This document shows, in pieces, positions 44,740-52,438 of a stretch of 64,000 nucleotides of DNA. Under the pieces are notes generated by a model, which worked only from the letters and a program-made list of their open reading frames with translations, was not told the origin of the DNA and did no database searches. Made by a program: the position numbers and the translations under genes. Within the stretch, counting starts at the first letter, position 1. Every line of letters starts with the position of its first letter. The DNA lies in assembly GCA_022865305.1 (NCBI GenBank), contig JALHSP010000138.1:1-64000 (forward strand), in the 5' to 3' direction. This DNA is from Bacteroidales bacterium (GTDB lineage Bacteria > Bacteroidota > Bacteroidia > Bacteroidales > VadinHA17).

Positions 44740-44776
44740 CCCCCCTGCCCCCCTGAAGGGGGGTTGGGGGGTGAAC
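44740..44776. repeat. C/G-run palindromic repeat, copy A
   Basis: Nested hairpin: CCCCCC-TG-CCCCCC-TGAA-GGGGGG-TT-GGGGGG, then TGAAC. The flank CAGCAA and the inner sequence are shared with the copy at 63071-63150. It lies between the MFS gene start and the unknown membrane protein of the ars operon. Confidence 0.75.
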
Positions 44777-44819
44777 AGGTATGGTAAAAATCACCCGTTC
44801 CTGTTTTGACATTTTATTG

Positions 44820-45272
44820 TCATACCAATCCTGATAAAAACAAAACAGCTATAACAATTATAGTAATTGATGACACCCCTATCGGGAACCATACAGGAGC
44901 AATCCATGGAACAGGTATCAGAAAAAGGACATCGATTGTTTTAAGATTGGGAGGCCATTTTATAAGAACATACAGGGAGGCATAGTAGAAGAGATCCCAT
45001 AAAGCGAACGTCCACAGGAAAAATATCCCTTTTTCCAGCCATGTTTCTCCGGTCAGCCAGGCTATAACCAGTAGCATAATTATTGTGGCTGCTTCCCTCG
45101 TCATTTCGATATACAAATAGCGTTTCGGGAATTCCTTAACCGCTTCCTTATTTGAATCGGAATCCAGTAATCCCAGTGTTTTCCTCAGGTAAACAACCAC
45201 TACGCCTTCGAGGTGAGCCATTGCAATCCCGAAAACAGCAAGAAGCATGAGTTCTGCAAACAAAGAATCCAT
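44820..45272 (-). CDS. Unknown membrane protein, last gene of the arsC-arsM-acr3 operon
   Basis: 150 residues with four or five predicted helices (about 5-27, 52-70, 76-98 and 112-145). The cytoplasmic loop GLLDSDSNKEAVKEFPKRYLYIEMTREAATIIM between helices 1 and 2 holds conserved-looking Arg, Tyr and Glu. I recognise no family. Start: ATG 45272, with CAGG ribosome-site bases, 16 bp after the acr3 stop; the in-frame 45329 start would overlap acr3. Its position suggests a part in arsenical handling, such as a permease partner or envelope adaptor, but nothing in the sequence proves it. Confidence 0.65.
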   Translation of the reverse strand: MDSLFAELMLLAVFGIAMAHLEGVVVVYLRKTLGLLDSDSNKEAVKEFPKRYLYIEMTREAATIIMLLVIAWLTGETWLEKGIFFLWTFALWDLFYYASLYVLIKWPPNLKTIDVLFLIPVPWIAPVWFPIGVSSITIIVIAVLFLSGLV

Positions 45273-45288
45273 TGGTACCTGAATTAAT

Positions 45289-46329
45289 TCATGAAGTAAA
45301 ATACTTCTTCTTAAAATATAATGCAACATTCACCAGCATTATCAGGACGGGTACTTCTACCAGAGGTCCGATTACTGTTGCAAACGCGACCTGGGAATTA
45401 ATCCCGAATACTGCTACGGCAACTGCAATAGCAAGCTCGAAATCATTACTCCCGGCAGTAAAAGCCATAGTTGCAGATTTCTCATAATCCTGTCCCATCC
45501 ATTTTGCTATAAAAAATGTTGAAAAGAACATCACTGCAAAATATATTGTATACGGTATTGCAACTCTCAGTACATCCATTGGTAATTTAACGATGTTTTC
45601 ACCTTTAAGAGAGAACATGACAAAAATCGTAAATAACAGGGCAATGGGAGTTAACCATGATATTTTTGGAATAAATTTCCCATAGTACCATCCGTCACCT
45701 GATACCTTCCGAAGTATAGTATTTGTAATTAATCCGGCCAGAAATGGAATACCAAGGTATATTAAAACAGTCACTGCAATCTCGGATATAGATACTTCCA
45801 CTACGGAGCCACTAAGTCCAAATAAAGGGGGAAGAAGAGTAATAAATACATATGCATAAACTGAATAAAGGAATACCTGGAACAGAGCATTGAATGCCAC
45901 CAATCCCGCAGCCAGTTCAGTATCTCCTTTTGCCAGATCATTCCAAACAAGTACCATTGCAATACATCGTGCCAGGCCGACAAGTATAACACCGACCATA
46001 AGTCCGGGATGATTATGGAGAAATAATATTGCCAGTAAGAACATAACTATTGGTCCGACTATCCAGTTTTGTGTAAGAGACAAGCCTAAAAGTTTAAGGT
46101 TTTTGAAAACCAAAGGCAATTTTTCATATCTGACCTTTGCAAGAGGTGGATACATCATTAAAATAAGTCCAATAGCAATTGGAATATTTGTTGTGCCAGA
46201 GCTTAAAGAGTTCCAGAATCCTGAGATTCCTGGCATAAAATAACCAATTATCACTCCGGCAAACATTACCAGAAATATCCACAGAGTAAGATAGCGGTCA
46301 AAAAATGAAAGTTGTTTTGTTGTACTCAT
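45289..46329 (-). CDS. acr3: Arsenite efflux transporter Acr3
   Basis: 346-residue ten-helix transporter of the Acr3 (BASS superfamily) group. The diagnostic [17 protein letters not shown] (helix 4, with the essential Cys) and NALFQ are present, as are [34 protein letters not shown] (helix 9 region) and [10 protein letters not shown]. It exports arsenite from the cytoplasm, driven by the membrane potential or proton gradient. It lies 19 bp downstream of arsM and is the fourth gene of the operon starting with arsC. Confidence 0.95.
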   Translation of the reverse strand: MSTTKQLSFFDRYLTLWIFLVMFAGVIIGYFMPGISGFWNSLSSGTTNIPIAIGLILMMYPPLAKVRYEKLPLVFKNLKLLGLSLTQNWIVGPIVMFLLAILFLHNHPGLMVGVILVGLARCIAMVLVWNDLAKGDTELAAGLVAFNALFQVFLYSVYAYVFITLLPPLFGLSGSVVEVSISEIAVTVLIYLGIPFLAGLITNTILRKVSGDGWYYGKFIPKISWLTPIALLFTIFVMFSLKGENIVKLPMDVLRVAIPYTIYFAVMFFSTFFIAKWMGQDYEKSATMAFTAGSNDFELAIAVAVAVFGINSQVAFATVIGPLVEVPVLIMLVNVALYFKKKYFTS

Positions 46330-46348
46330 ATTGCAAATCTATATTAAG

Positions 46349-47179
46349 TTAGCAAATACCGCCACAACTACAGCCAGCAGGTCTATCTGCTGACACTGTT
46401 ATACTGAAGATCCCTGTATCTCCGGCATTAAATGAATTTAATTCATTTTCATCATTGTATTTCGACAATAACGAATCCGGCAGAGATATTTCTTTTTGTT
46501 TATGTACTTTCAGGTTGAGAAATCCTGAATTCTCAATTATTTTCAGGTATTCAGTCATTTCACTTGCCCCGGACACACATCCTGCATACATTTCAGCATC
46601 CTTTTGCATTTTTTCAGGCAGGTTGCCCTTAATGACTACATCCGATACACAGAAGTGCCCTCCTGATTTAAGAACTCTGAAAATTTCACTGAATGCTTTT
46701 GCTTTATCAGGCACAAGGTTTAAAACACAGTTGGAAATTACAACATCGAACAACTTGTCATCAAATGGCATTTTTTCGATATCTCCAAGTACAAATTCAA
46801 CATTTTTGAAGTTCAGTTTTGCACAGTTTCCCCTGGCTTTTAAGATCATAGGCTCTGTCATATCGAGTCCGGTAACTTTACCATTTTCTCCAACTATTGC
46901 CCTTGCAACAAAACAATCATTTCCTGCACCGCTTCCCAGATCAAGAATATCGTCTCCTTTTTTTATCCCGGCATAATCTGTTGGAATACCACAACCAAGA
47001 TTCAGGTCAGCATCAGGATTATACCCTTCCTTATTTTCATAGCTTTCGCTTAAAAAAGTGTATCCTATATCAGGTCCACAACATGATGAGCTGCAACATG
47101 ACGATTTCTCACTGCTGCTTTCCTTGGCAATTCTGCCATATTTTTCTTTTACAATCTGTTTTAAATTTTCTGCTTTCAT
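46349..47179 (-). CDS. arsM: Arsenite S-adenosylmethionine methyltransferase ArsM
   Basis: 276 residues. SAM motif I DILDLGSGAGNDCFVA is at ~78-92. The three cysteines needed for arsenic(III) binding are in place: Cys63 (NLGCG), Cys151 (SNCVLNLVPDK) and Cys201 (YAGCVSGA). An extra CCSSSCCG cluster at 28-35 and a C-terminal CSCGGIC could bind more thiophilic metal. It converts arsenite to methylated arsenicals, for which arsP in this window is a likely exporter. Start: ATG 47179; the 47209 start would overlap the preceding gene. The leader carries TTTTCAAATTTTCAAATT, also found before arsP. Confidence 0.95.
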   Translation of the reverse strand: MKAENLKQIVKEKYGRIAKESSSEKSSCCSSSCCGPDIGYTFLSESYENKEGYNPDADLNLGCGIPTDYAGIKKGDDILDLGSGAGNDCFVARAIVGENGKVTGLDMTEPMILKARGNCAKLNFKNVEFVLGDIEKMPFDDKLFDVVISNCVLNLVPDKAKAFSEIFRVLKSGGHFCVSDVVIKGNLPEKMQKDAEMYAGCVSGASEMTEYLKIIENSGFLNLKVHKQKEISLPDSLLSKYNDENELNSFNAGDTGIFSITVSADRPAGCSCGGIC

Positions 47180-47205
47180 AATATAACAATTTGAAAATTT
47201 GAAAA

Positions 47206-47646
47206 TCATTTCATAAGCCTTTCAATAATGTTTACTGCATCCGTGATATACTTTTCGCACTTTATATCAAAGAGCTTCAGATCAACTATTTTCTGATGAT
47301 CGACAGGATCGTTCAGGTCAAGCCCGTCAAGGAGTACTTTGCAGTCCGTTGAACCATTAAGTTTCTTAAACTCGCTGAAGAATTCCTTCGTTTTTGAATA
47401 TGTCAGGATTTTCTTTTCCTCGGGATCGTTGATTGCTTTGCCATACTTTAGCCCGAGGACCATCAGGGCTCCGGTCACTGCACCGCAGGTATGTTGCTGC
47501 CGGCCCATTCCGCCTCCGAAAGCGCAGGCAATCTTCAGGCAGTCATCTTCAGGGATCCCATATTCACTTCCAAAAACAGCAAGCACAGATTGTGAACAGT
47601 TAAATTTGTTCCGGAAATACCTTACCGCTTCTTCCTGTTTATTCAT
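47206..47646 (-). CDS. C_GCAxxG_C_C family redox protein
   Basis: 146 residues. The family pattern is clear: FNCSQSVLAVFG (Cys17), then DDCLKIACAFGGGMGRQQHTCGAVTGALMVLGL (about residues 35-67), which contains the CAFGGG form of the GCAxxG motif. A further Cys (TDCKVLL) lies near 100. The family is thought to be redox-active or to bind a cofactor through its cysteines, and is often encoded beside arsenic or ferredoxin genes. It overlaps arsC by 4 nt (ATGA), so it is translated with it; a role in electron supply to arsenate reduction is inferred. Confidence 0.88.
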   Translation of the reverse strand: MNKQEEAVRYFRNKFNCSQSVLAVFGSEYGIPEDDCLKIACAFGGGMGRQQHTCGAVTGALMVLGLKYGKAINDPEEKKILTYSKTKEFFSEFKKLNGSTDCKVLLDGLDLNDPVDHQKIVDLKLFDIKCEKYITDAVNIIERLMK

Positions 47647-48092
47647 TTTATTTCTGGTTTGATTTTCTCAATATAGAACTTGTAAAACTCTCTCTTTATC
47701 TGGTCTCTGATCCTCCTGAATTCACCCATTATAAATTCATCTGTTCCGGTCATAAATGATGGATCCTCAAAACCAACATGCAAACGATGTTTAACCTTTC
47801 CTATAAAAACAGGACAAGTTTCATTTGCATCATCACACACAGTTATGACATAATCCCATTGATCATTCAGAAATTCATCAACTGATTTCGGTGTGTTCTT
47901 ACTTATATTAATTCCTGCTTCAGCCATTACTTCAATGGCTCTTGAGTTGACTTTTATGGCTGGAAATGTCCCTGCAGAATGCACTTCAACATTTTTGTCA
48001 AACGACTGCAAAAAACCTTGTGCCATTTGGCTGCGGCAACTATTACCAGTGCAAATGATCAGTATCTGTACAGAACCTTTTTTCAATATCAT
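47643..48092 (-). CDS. arsC: Arsenate reductase ArsC, thioredoxin-coupled type
   Basis: 149 residues of the low-molecular-weight phosphatase fold. The P-loop CTGNSCRS (Cys14 to Arg20) and the redox pair Cys86/Cys93 (VCDDANETCP) mark the thioredoxin-linked family of Staphylococcus pI258 and Bacillus ArsC. It reduces arsenate to arsenite for Acr3 export or ArsM methylation. Start: ATG 48092; longer in-frame starts up to 48182 would run through the shared arsR/arsC operator. First gene of the minus-strand operon arsC, C_GCAxxG_C_C, arsM, acr3, unknown membrane protein. Confidence 0.95.
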   Translation of the reverse strand: MILKKGSVQILIICTGNSCRSQMAQGFLQSFDKNVEVHSAGTFPAIKVNSRAIEVMAEAGINISKNTPKSVDEFLNDQWDYVITVCDDANETCPVFIGKVKHRLHVGFEDPSFMTGTDEFIMGEFRRIRDQIKREFYKFYIEKIKPEIK

Positions 48093-48107
48093 TAATTTGA
48101 TAAAATC

Positions 48108-48141
48108 TTTTGCGAATATATAAAAACATTTCGTATATTTG
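48108..48141 (+). promoter_or_regulatory. Bacteroidota-type promoter of the arsR operon
   Basis: A -33 element TTTTG (48108-48112) is followed after 21 bp by TATATTTG (48134-48141), a match to the -7 box TAnnTTTG. The -7 box is exactly the spacer of the operator palindrome, so bound ArsR would block sigma binding. A start site near 48148 would leave a ~20-nt leader before ATG 48169. Confidence 0.7.
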
Positions 48142-48147
48142 CGAAAT
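48128..48147. promoter_or_regulatory. ArsR operator, site 1 (arsR/arsC divergent region)
   Basis: ATTTCGTATATTTGCGAAAT: perfect 6-bp arms ATTTCG/CGAAAT around 8 bp. It lies between the divergent arsR and arsC starts. Related sites stand at 49969-49988 and, on the minus strand, 55080-55099. An additional TTGCGAATATA at 48110-48120 repeats part of it. Confidence 0.75.
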
Positions 48148-48168
48148 ATAAAAATAAAAATCCAACTA

Positions 48169-48525
48169 ATGATGTCAGGCAAGTTAGATTTTACACAGGA
48201 AGTACAGCAGATTGCCAGAATTTCTAAAGCTCTGAGTCATCCGGTAAGGGTATATATTCTGCAGAAGCTCTCCAAGATGGACTCCTGCTGCTACAGCGGA
48301 GATCTGGTTGAGGAACTTCCTGTGGGTCGCTCTACTCTTTCACAACATTTAAAAGAATTGAAATATGCAGGATTAATCCAGGGAGAGATTAATCCTCCTT
48401 ATATAAAGTACTGTATAAACAGGGAAAATTGGGAAAAGGCAAAGAAGCTGCTTGATGATTTCCTTAATGACAATAAATCGCTAAATATCTCCTGTGAGGA
48501 AACAGAATCTCTTATACGAAAATAA
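48169..48525 (+). CDS. arsR: ArsR/SmtB-family arsenic repressor (first copy)
   Basis: 118 residues, winged-helix ArsR fold: ISKALSHPVRVYILQKLSKMDSCCYSGDLVEELPVGRSTLSQHLKELKYAGLIQGE, with the recognition helix in GRSTLSQHLKEL. The CC pair in MDSCCYSG is the likely As(III) ligand, perhaps with Cys of YIKYCIN. Arsenite binding should release the operator 48128-48147. The downstream genes (small thioredoxin, arsF, arsG) follow within 45 bp, 11 bp and 4 bp. Start: ATG 48169 or 48172. It is a paralogue of the regulator at 54664-54996 (shared CC, PPxxxYCIN and ENW). Confidence 0.93.
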   Translation: MMSGKLDFTQEVQQIARISKALSHPVRVYILQKLSKMDSCCYSGDLVEELPVGRSTLSQHLKELKYAGLIQGEINPPYIKYCINRENWEKAKKLLDDFLNDNKSLNISCEETESLIRK

Positions 48526-48570
48526 TTTTTTACCGGCAAATTAAGTTTACACATAAATAAGAAGGAGAAA

Positions 48571-48810
48571 ATGGATATAAAAATTTTGGGACCTGGTTGC
48601 GTCCGCTGTAAAACCCTTGAAAAATTAGTAATTAATACCTTAGCAGAATTAGATATAGCTGCAAATGTAAGTAAAGTTGAGGATATAATGAAAATTATGG
48701 AATATAGAATAATGCATACTCCTGGTCTGGTAATTAATGAAAAGGTTATAGTGAGCGGTCGTATTCCATCACCTGCCGAGATGAAAGAAATTTTAACAAA
48801 TAATAAATAA
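48571..48810 (+). CDS. Small thioredoxin-fold redox protein (MTH895/TM0996-like)
   Basis: 79 residues. MDIKILGPGCVRCKTLEKLV has the CxxC (Cys10, Cys13) at the end of strand 1, followed by the short beta-alpha-beta fold with HTPGLVINEKVIVSGRIPSPAEM, the cis-Pro region. This is the compact thioredoxin/glutaredoxin-like family often encoded beside ArsP-type permeases and arsenic genes. It probably supplies reducing power, for example to ArsC or ArsF. It lies 45 bp after arsR and 11 bp before arsF. Confidence 0.88.
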   Translation: MDIKILGPGCVRCKTLEKLVINTLAELDIAANVSKVEDIMKIMEYRIMHTPGLVINEKVIVSGRIPSPAEMKEILTNNK

Positions 48811-48821
48811 ATCAATAATTT

Positions 48822-49250
48822 ATGAAGACATTCAGATTATTATTAGGAATTGTATTATTCATTCCATTATTAGCCTGTAACGCCCAATCTCCAAAAAAAG
48901 ATGTTAAAGCTTCTGATAACAATTCTGATAAAATTGAAGCCTATTATTTCCATTTCACTGCCAGATGTGTTACCTGCAGAACCATTGAGGCTAGAGCCAA
49001 AGAGAATCTGGAAACACTTTATCCAAACCAGTTTAAGCAGGGTTTAATAACATTTCAATCTCTTAATCTTGAAGAAGCATCAAACAAACCTCTGGCAGAA
49101 AAACTTGGTGTATCAGGGCAGACACTTCTGATTGTTAAGGGCGACCAGAAAATAAACCTCACCAACGAAGGATTCATGTACGCTGTTGCCAAACCCGAAA
49201 AATTCAAAGAGATAATCAACGAAAAAGTTGATGGTTTGCTGATCAAATAG
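48822..49250 (+). CDS. arsF: ArsF-family thioredoxin-like lipoprotein
   Basis: 142 residues. The signal peptide ends LLACNAQ, a lipobox. The mature domain reads AYYFHFTARCVTCRTIEARAKENLETLYPNQF, with a CVTC pair, and continues as a thioredoxin-like fold (LAEKLGVSGQTLLIVKGDQKINLTNEGF). The family is annotated in Bacteroides ars operons as ArsF, a subunit linked to nitrophenyl-arsenical reduction together with ArsG. It probably acts in the periplasm facing ArsG, whose gene begins 4 bp after its stop. Confidence 0.85.
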   Translation: MKTFRLLLGIVLFIPLLACNAQSPKKDVKASDNNSDKIEAYYFHFTARCVTCRTIEARAKENLETLYPNQFKQGLITFQSLNLEEASNKPLAEKLGVSGQTLLIVKGDQKINLTNEGFMYAVAKPEKFKEIINEKVDGLLIK

Positions 49251-49254
49251 CTTA

Positions 49255-49953
49255 ATGGAATTTCTCACAAACCTTTTAGATAACAGCACAATGCCGTGGT
49301 TGACGGCATTGTTGCTGGGTTTAATGACTGCAATAAGTCCCTGCCCTCTTGCTACAAATATCACCGCGATCGGATTTATCAGCAGAGACCTTGAGGATCG
49401 TAACAGGGTCTTTTTTAACGGATTATTTTATACCCTTGGCAGGGCTATAACATATACAGTATTAGCGTTAATCATTTTCCTTGGAGCCGATCAGCTGAAA
49501 TTTTCGGGCTTTTTTCAACGTTACGGTGAAAAAATTATTGGCCCGTTGCTGATATTAATCGGTTTGTTCATGCTCGATGTTTTCAAAATAAATTTTCCTG
49601 GATTTAACAGACTGACATCCGGGTTACAAAATAAGAAGAAGTGGGGTTATCTTGATGCTGTTTTACTGGGACTGATTTTTGCACTGGCATTTTGTCCTTA
49701 CAGCGGTGTGCTCTATTTCGGAATGCTGGTTCCCCTGACTATTGCCAGTGCTTCAGGATTATACCTGCCGATTGTATTTGCCATAGCCACAGGGATACCA
49801 GTAATAATATTTGCATGGATAATCGCATATACAATCTCAGGCATTGGCGGTATTTATAATAAGCTTAAAACATTCGAGCTCTGGTTCAGACGCATTATTG
49901 CAATCTTATTCATAGCAGTCGGTATATATTACATTTTCAGGGTTTACCTGTAA
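49255..49953 (+). CDS. arsG: ArsG-family permease (DsbD/CcdA-like)
   Basis: 232-residue membrane protein with six helices in the DsbD/CcdA two-repeat arrangement: MTAISPCPLATNITAIGFISRD (first repeat, with Cys-Pro) and LALAFCPYSGVLYFGMLVPL (second repeat, with Cys-Pro). In Bacteroides ars operons this family is annotated ArsG and linked to efflux of aromatic aminobenzyl-arsenicals; the DsbD-like core suggests it may instead, or also, move electrons to ArsF. The small spacing to arsF supports a complex. Confidence 0.85.
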   Translation: MEFLTNLLDNSTMPWLTALLLGLMTAISPCPLATNITAIGFISRDLEDRNRVFFNGLFYTLGRAITYTVLALIIFLGADQLKFSGFFQRYGEKIIGPLLILIGLFMLDVFKINFPGFNRLTSGLQNKKKWGYLDAVLLGLIFALAFCPYSGVLYFGMLVPLTIASASGLYLPIVFAIATGIPVIIFAWIIAYTISGIGGIYNKLKTFELWFRRIIAILFIAVGIYYIFRVYL

Positions 49954-49968
49954 TTTTTTTACTAAAAC

Positions 49969-49988
49969 AATTCGTATATATACAAAAT
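49969..49988. promoter_or_regulatory. ArsR operator-like site 2 (upstream of arsP)
   Basis: AATTCGTATATATACAAAAT: core GTATATATAC is a perfect palindrome, with ATT and AAT ends. 16 of 20 positions match site 1. It lies 38 bp before the arsP ATG, after the arsG stop. Confidence 0.65.
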
Positions 49989-50025
49989 GACAAATTATCA
50001 AATTTTCAAATTTTCAAATTAAAAA

Positions 50026-51366
50026 ATGGAACTCAAAAAAGAACTTAAAATACTTTCCTGGATCATTATTGCATTTGCATTTGCATTTTTCCTACCGATT
50101 GAAAGTATCCGTTTTAATACCGCAGTTGCAGCATCTCTCGATCTTGTAAAATGGTACGCGCGTGAACATGTTGTTTTATGTCTGCTGCCGGCATTTTTTA
50201 TTGCAGGGGTAATATCTGTTTTTGTCAGTCAGGCCTCAGTATTAAAGTATTTTGGTGCACAGGCAAAAAAATGGGTGGCATATACAGTTGCTGCAGTTTC
50301 AGGTACAATTCTGGCCGTATGTTCATGCACGGTACTTCCCTTGTTTTCAAGTATTCACAAACGGGGAGCAGGTCTTGGTCCTGCAATAGCTTTCCTCTAC
50401 TCAGGGCCTGCAATTAATATCCTGGCAATTATTCTTACAGCCCGTATTCTGGGATTTGAGATGGGAGTTGCAAGGACTATCGGGGCTGTGTCGTTCAGTG
50501 TTCTGATTGGACTTTCAATGGCTTTTATTTACTGCAAGGAAGAAAAAGCCAAAAAAGAGGAACAGATGAATATTACCGCATCACCTGAGAAACGACCGAT
50601 GTGGCATACAGCATTCCACTTCTTTACACTTGTCCTTATACTTGTTTTTGCCAATTGGGGCAGACCGGCTGAAGGAGATACATCAAGCACCTGGTATCAT
50701 ATCTGGGCAAATAAATGGTATATCACAGGTTTCTTTGGACTGATGCTTGGATATTCGTTGATCAAAATATTAAAAATCAAGTGGCAATGGGTTCTTGGAG
50801 CAGTATTGATAACAGCCGTTTCTGCAGTACTGGCTTCTAATTTCATTGATAATCAAAAACTTAGTGTACTGGTGCCGATGCTGACCGGTATTGTTGCATT
50901 AAGTGTCATCACTCTGAAAGACAAAAATATTACTGAAAATTGTGAATGGACATTAGCCACCTGGGATTTTGCTAAACTGATTTTACCATTGCTTGCATTA
51001 GGTGTAGTTGCTGCAGGATTTCTTCTGGGTTCGACTCATGATGGTAAAACTATTGCAGGGGTAATTCCCAATGAATGGATTTCTACTCTTGTCGGAGGAA
51101 ATTCTGTATTTTCCAATTTCTTTGCATCAGTAGTTGGTGCTTTTATGTATTTCGCCACCCTGACAGAGGTACCGATTGTTCAGGGACTTCTGGCAGCAGG
51201 AATGGGTAAAGGGCCCGCACTTGCTCTTCTTCTTGCGGGACCTTCACTTTCATTACCAAGTATGCTTGTTATCCGGAAAGTAATGGGAACTCAAAAGACA
51301 GTTGTTTATGTAACTCTTGTTGTTATCTTTTCAACAATTGCTGGTTTGATCTTTGGCACATTTTAA
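50026..51366 (+). CDS. arsP: ArsP-family organoarsenical efflux permease
   Basis: 446 residues in two homologous halves of about four helices each (family PF03773). The first half has CSCTVLPLFSSIHKRGAGLGPAIAFLYSGPAINILAIILTARILG (about residues 98-142). The second half has LTEVPIVQGLLAAGMGKGPALALLLAGPSLSLPSMLVIRKVMG. ArsP exports trivalent methylated and aromatic arsenicals. With arsM in the divergent operon, its natural substrate here may be methylarsenite made by the cell. It has its own operator-like site and a TTTTCAAATTTTCAAATT leader like that of arsM. Confidence 0.88.
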   Translation: MELKKELKILSWIIIAFAFAFFLPIESIRFNTAVAASLDLVKWYAREHVVLCLLPAFFIAGVISVFVSQASVLKYFGAQAKKWVAYTVAAVSGTILAVCSCTVLPLFSSIHKRGAGLGPAIAFLYSGPAINILAIILTARILGFEMGVARTIGAVSFSVLIGLSMAFIYCKEEKAKKEEQMNITASPEKRPMWHTAFHFFTLVLILVFANWGRPAEGDTSSTWYHIWANKWYITGFFGLMLGYSLIKILKIKWQWVLGAVLITAVSAVLASNFIDNQKLSVLVPMLTGIVALSVITLKDKNITENCEWTLATWDFAKLILPLLALGVVAAGFLLGSTHDGKTIAGVIPNEWISTLVGGNSVFSNFFASVVGAFMYFATLTEVPIVQGLLAAGMGKGPALALLLAGPSLSLPSMLVIRKVMGTQKTVVYVTLVVIFSTIAGLIFGTF

Positions 51367-51418
51367 AAGAAGAGTGTAACAAAGATTGTACAAGAATATT
51401 AATATTAAATAATTTACA

Positions 51419-51826
51419 ATGAGTTTATTGAAAAATTTCAGAGGATTAGTTTTGACCACTGCATTAATTTACCTTTTTCTGGGGTGCAATTCCCAGCAGA
51501 AACCAAATACACAAAATGAAAAACAAGGTACAAAAGAACCTGTGTATAAAGTTACTTTTATAGAATTGGGTTCGGTCCGTTGCATCCCCTGTCAAAAGAT
51601 GCAACCGATTATGAAATCCATTGAACAAAAATACAGCACACAGGTAAAAGTTGTATTTCATGATGTCTGGACAGAGGCAGGGGCACCTTATTCTAAACAG
51701 TACGGTATTGAAGCAATTCCAACGCAGGTATTTCTTGATAAAGACGGGAAAGAATATTTCAGACATGTAGGATTTTTCCCTGAAGAACAGCTGATAAAAG
51801 TGCTTAATCAGAAAGGAGTCAAATGA
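51419..51826 (+). CDS. Thioredoxin-family lipoprotein of the arsP operon
   Basis: 135 residues. The signal peptide ends ALIYLFLGCNSQQ, a likely lipobox. The mature domain is a compact thioredoxin: VTFIELGSVRCIPCQKMQPIMKSIEQKY (CIPC near 58-61), IEAIPTQVFLDKDGKE (cis-Pro), then VGFFPEEQLIKVL. It lies 52 bp downstream of arsP and is probably cotranscribed. As an exported thioredoxin beside an arsenical permease it may keep periplasmic thiols or arsenicals reduced. Confidence 0.85.
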   Translation: MSLLKNFRGLVLTTALIYLFLGCNSQQKPNTQNEKQGTKEPVYKVTFIELGSVRCIPCQKMQPIMKSIEQKYSTQVKVVFHDVWTEAGAPYSKQYGIEAIPTQVFLDKDGKEYFRHVGFFPEEQLIKVLNQKGVK

Positions 51827-51845
51827 AAATACCTGTTCAAAAAAA

Positions 51846-51891
51846 TTACGGTATTTGCCGGCTTCCATACAGAAGCCTTCAAATACCGTAA
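51846..51891. terminator. Strong bidirectional terminator with nested stems
   Basis: TTACGGTATTTG (51846-51857) pairs perfectly with CAAATACCGTAA (51880-51891). Inside, GGCTTC pairs perfectly with GAAGCC around CATACA. A-run before, and TCTTTTATT after, give U-runs in both directions. It lies between the thioredoxin lipoprotein (+) and Cys-rich protein (-) stops. Confidence 0.85.
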
Positions 51892-51914
51892 AATCTTTTA
51901 TTCTTGTAAAATAC

Positions 51915-52265
51915 TTATTTTACCACCGTGTTCCTGGTATGGCATGTACCAGTGCAGGCAGCTGTTTGTACGCATGCCTGATTTCCCTTTTGCGCACCCT
52001 CTTTATGAGCTATACATGTTGCAGGATCACATTTCCCGTCTTTATGATCGCAGTTCATTTCTTTGCACTTCTCAGGATCACATGTTGCAGTTTTGTTCTC
52101 TATTGAGTGGATACAGGCAGCAGAGCAAGGTGCTGTAGCTTCATCTTTTTTAACTTCAGTTTTGACTTTTTTGGTTTCTTTTTTTGAATCACCGGCATTT
52201 ACAAATAATACAACCACAAATACCATGATTAATATACTTCCGATACTGACTATTAGTTTTTTCAT
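51915..52265 (-). CDS. Small exported cysteine-rich protein next to the arsenic operon
   Basis: 116 residues. A strong signal peptide (LIVSIGSILIMVFVVVLFVNAG) is followed by a Lys-rich linker (residues ~26-43) and about 70 residues with ten Cys and three His in repeated units: APCSAACIHS, ATCDPEKCKEMNCDHKDGKCDPATCIAHK, QACVQTAACTGTCH. I recognise no family. The regular CxxxC and CDPxxC spacing suggests a metal- or metalloid-binding protein in the periplasm; binding of arsenite there is inference from context. A minus-strand TATTTTTG box lies at 52295-52302. Start: ATG 52265. Confidence 0.75.
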   Translation of the reverse strand: MKKLIVSIGSILIMVFVVVLFVNAGDSKKETKKVKTEVKKDEATAPCSAACIHSIENKTATCDPEKCKEMNCDHKDGKCDPATCIAHKEGAQKGNQACVQTAACTGTCHTRNTVVK

Positions 52266-52294
52266 ATTTTTTAAATTTTAGTCATAATCCAATA

Positions 52295-52302
52295 CAAAAA
52301 TA
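52295..52302 (-). promoter_or_regulatory. Putative -7 box for the Cys-rich protein gene
   Basis: Minus-strand TATTTTTG fits TAnnTTTG, 30-37 bp upstream of ATG 52265. No ArsR-operator-like palindrome is visible here. Confidence 0.4.
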
Positions 52303-52438
52303 TAAAAATTAATATTCTCTCCATATTAAAACAGGGTTAATTCATGCTAAGCCGATGTTAATCAGATTTATCTATTTAAAAACTGTGTATTTTTAATGGA
52401 TAATGATGTTCTTTTTTATTTTTTATCAGGCTAAATAC

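Noticed and set aside
46455-46976. 173-codon plus-strand ORF opposite arsM
   Set aside because: It lies wholly inside arsM on the other strand. ArsM has all catalytic cysteines, while this frame shows no motif.
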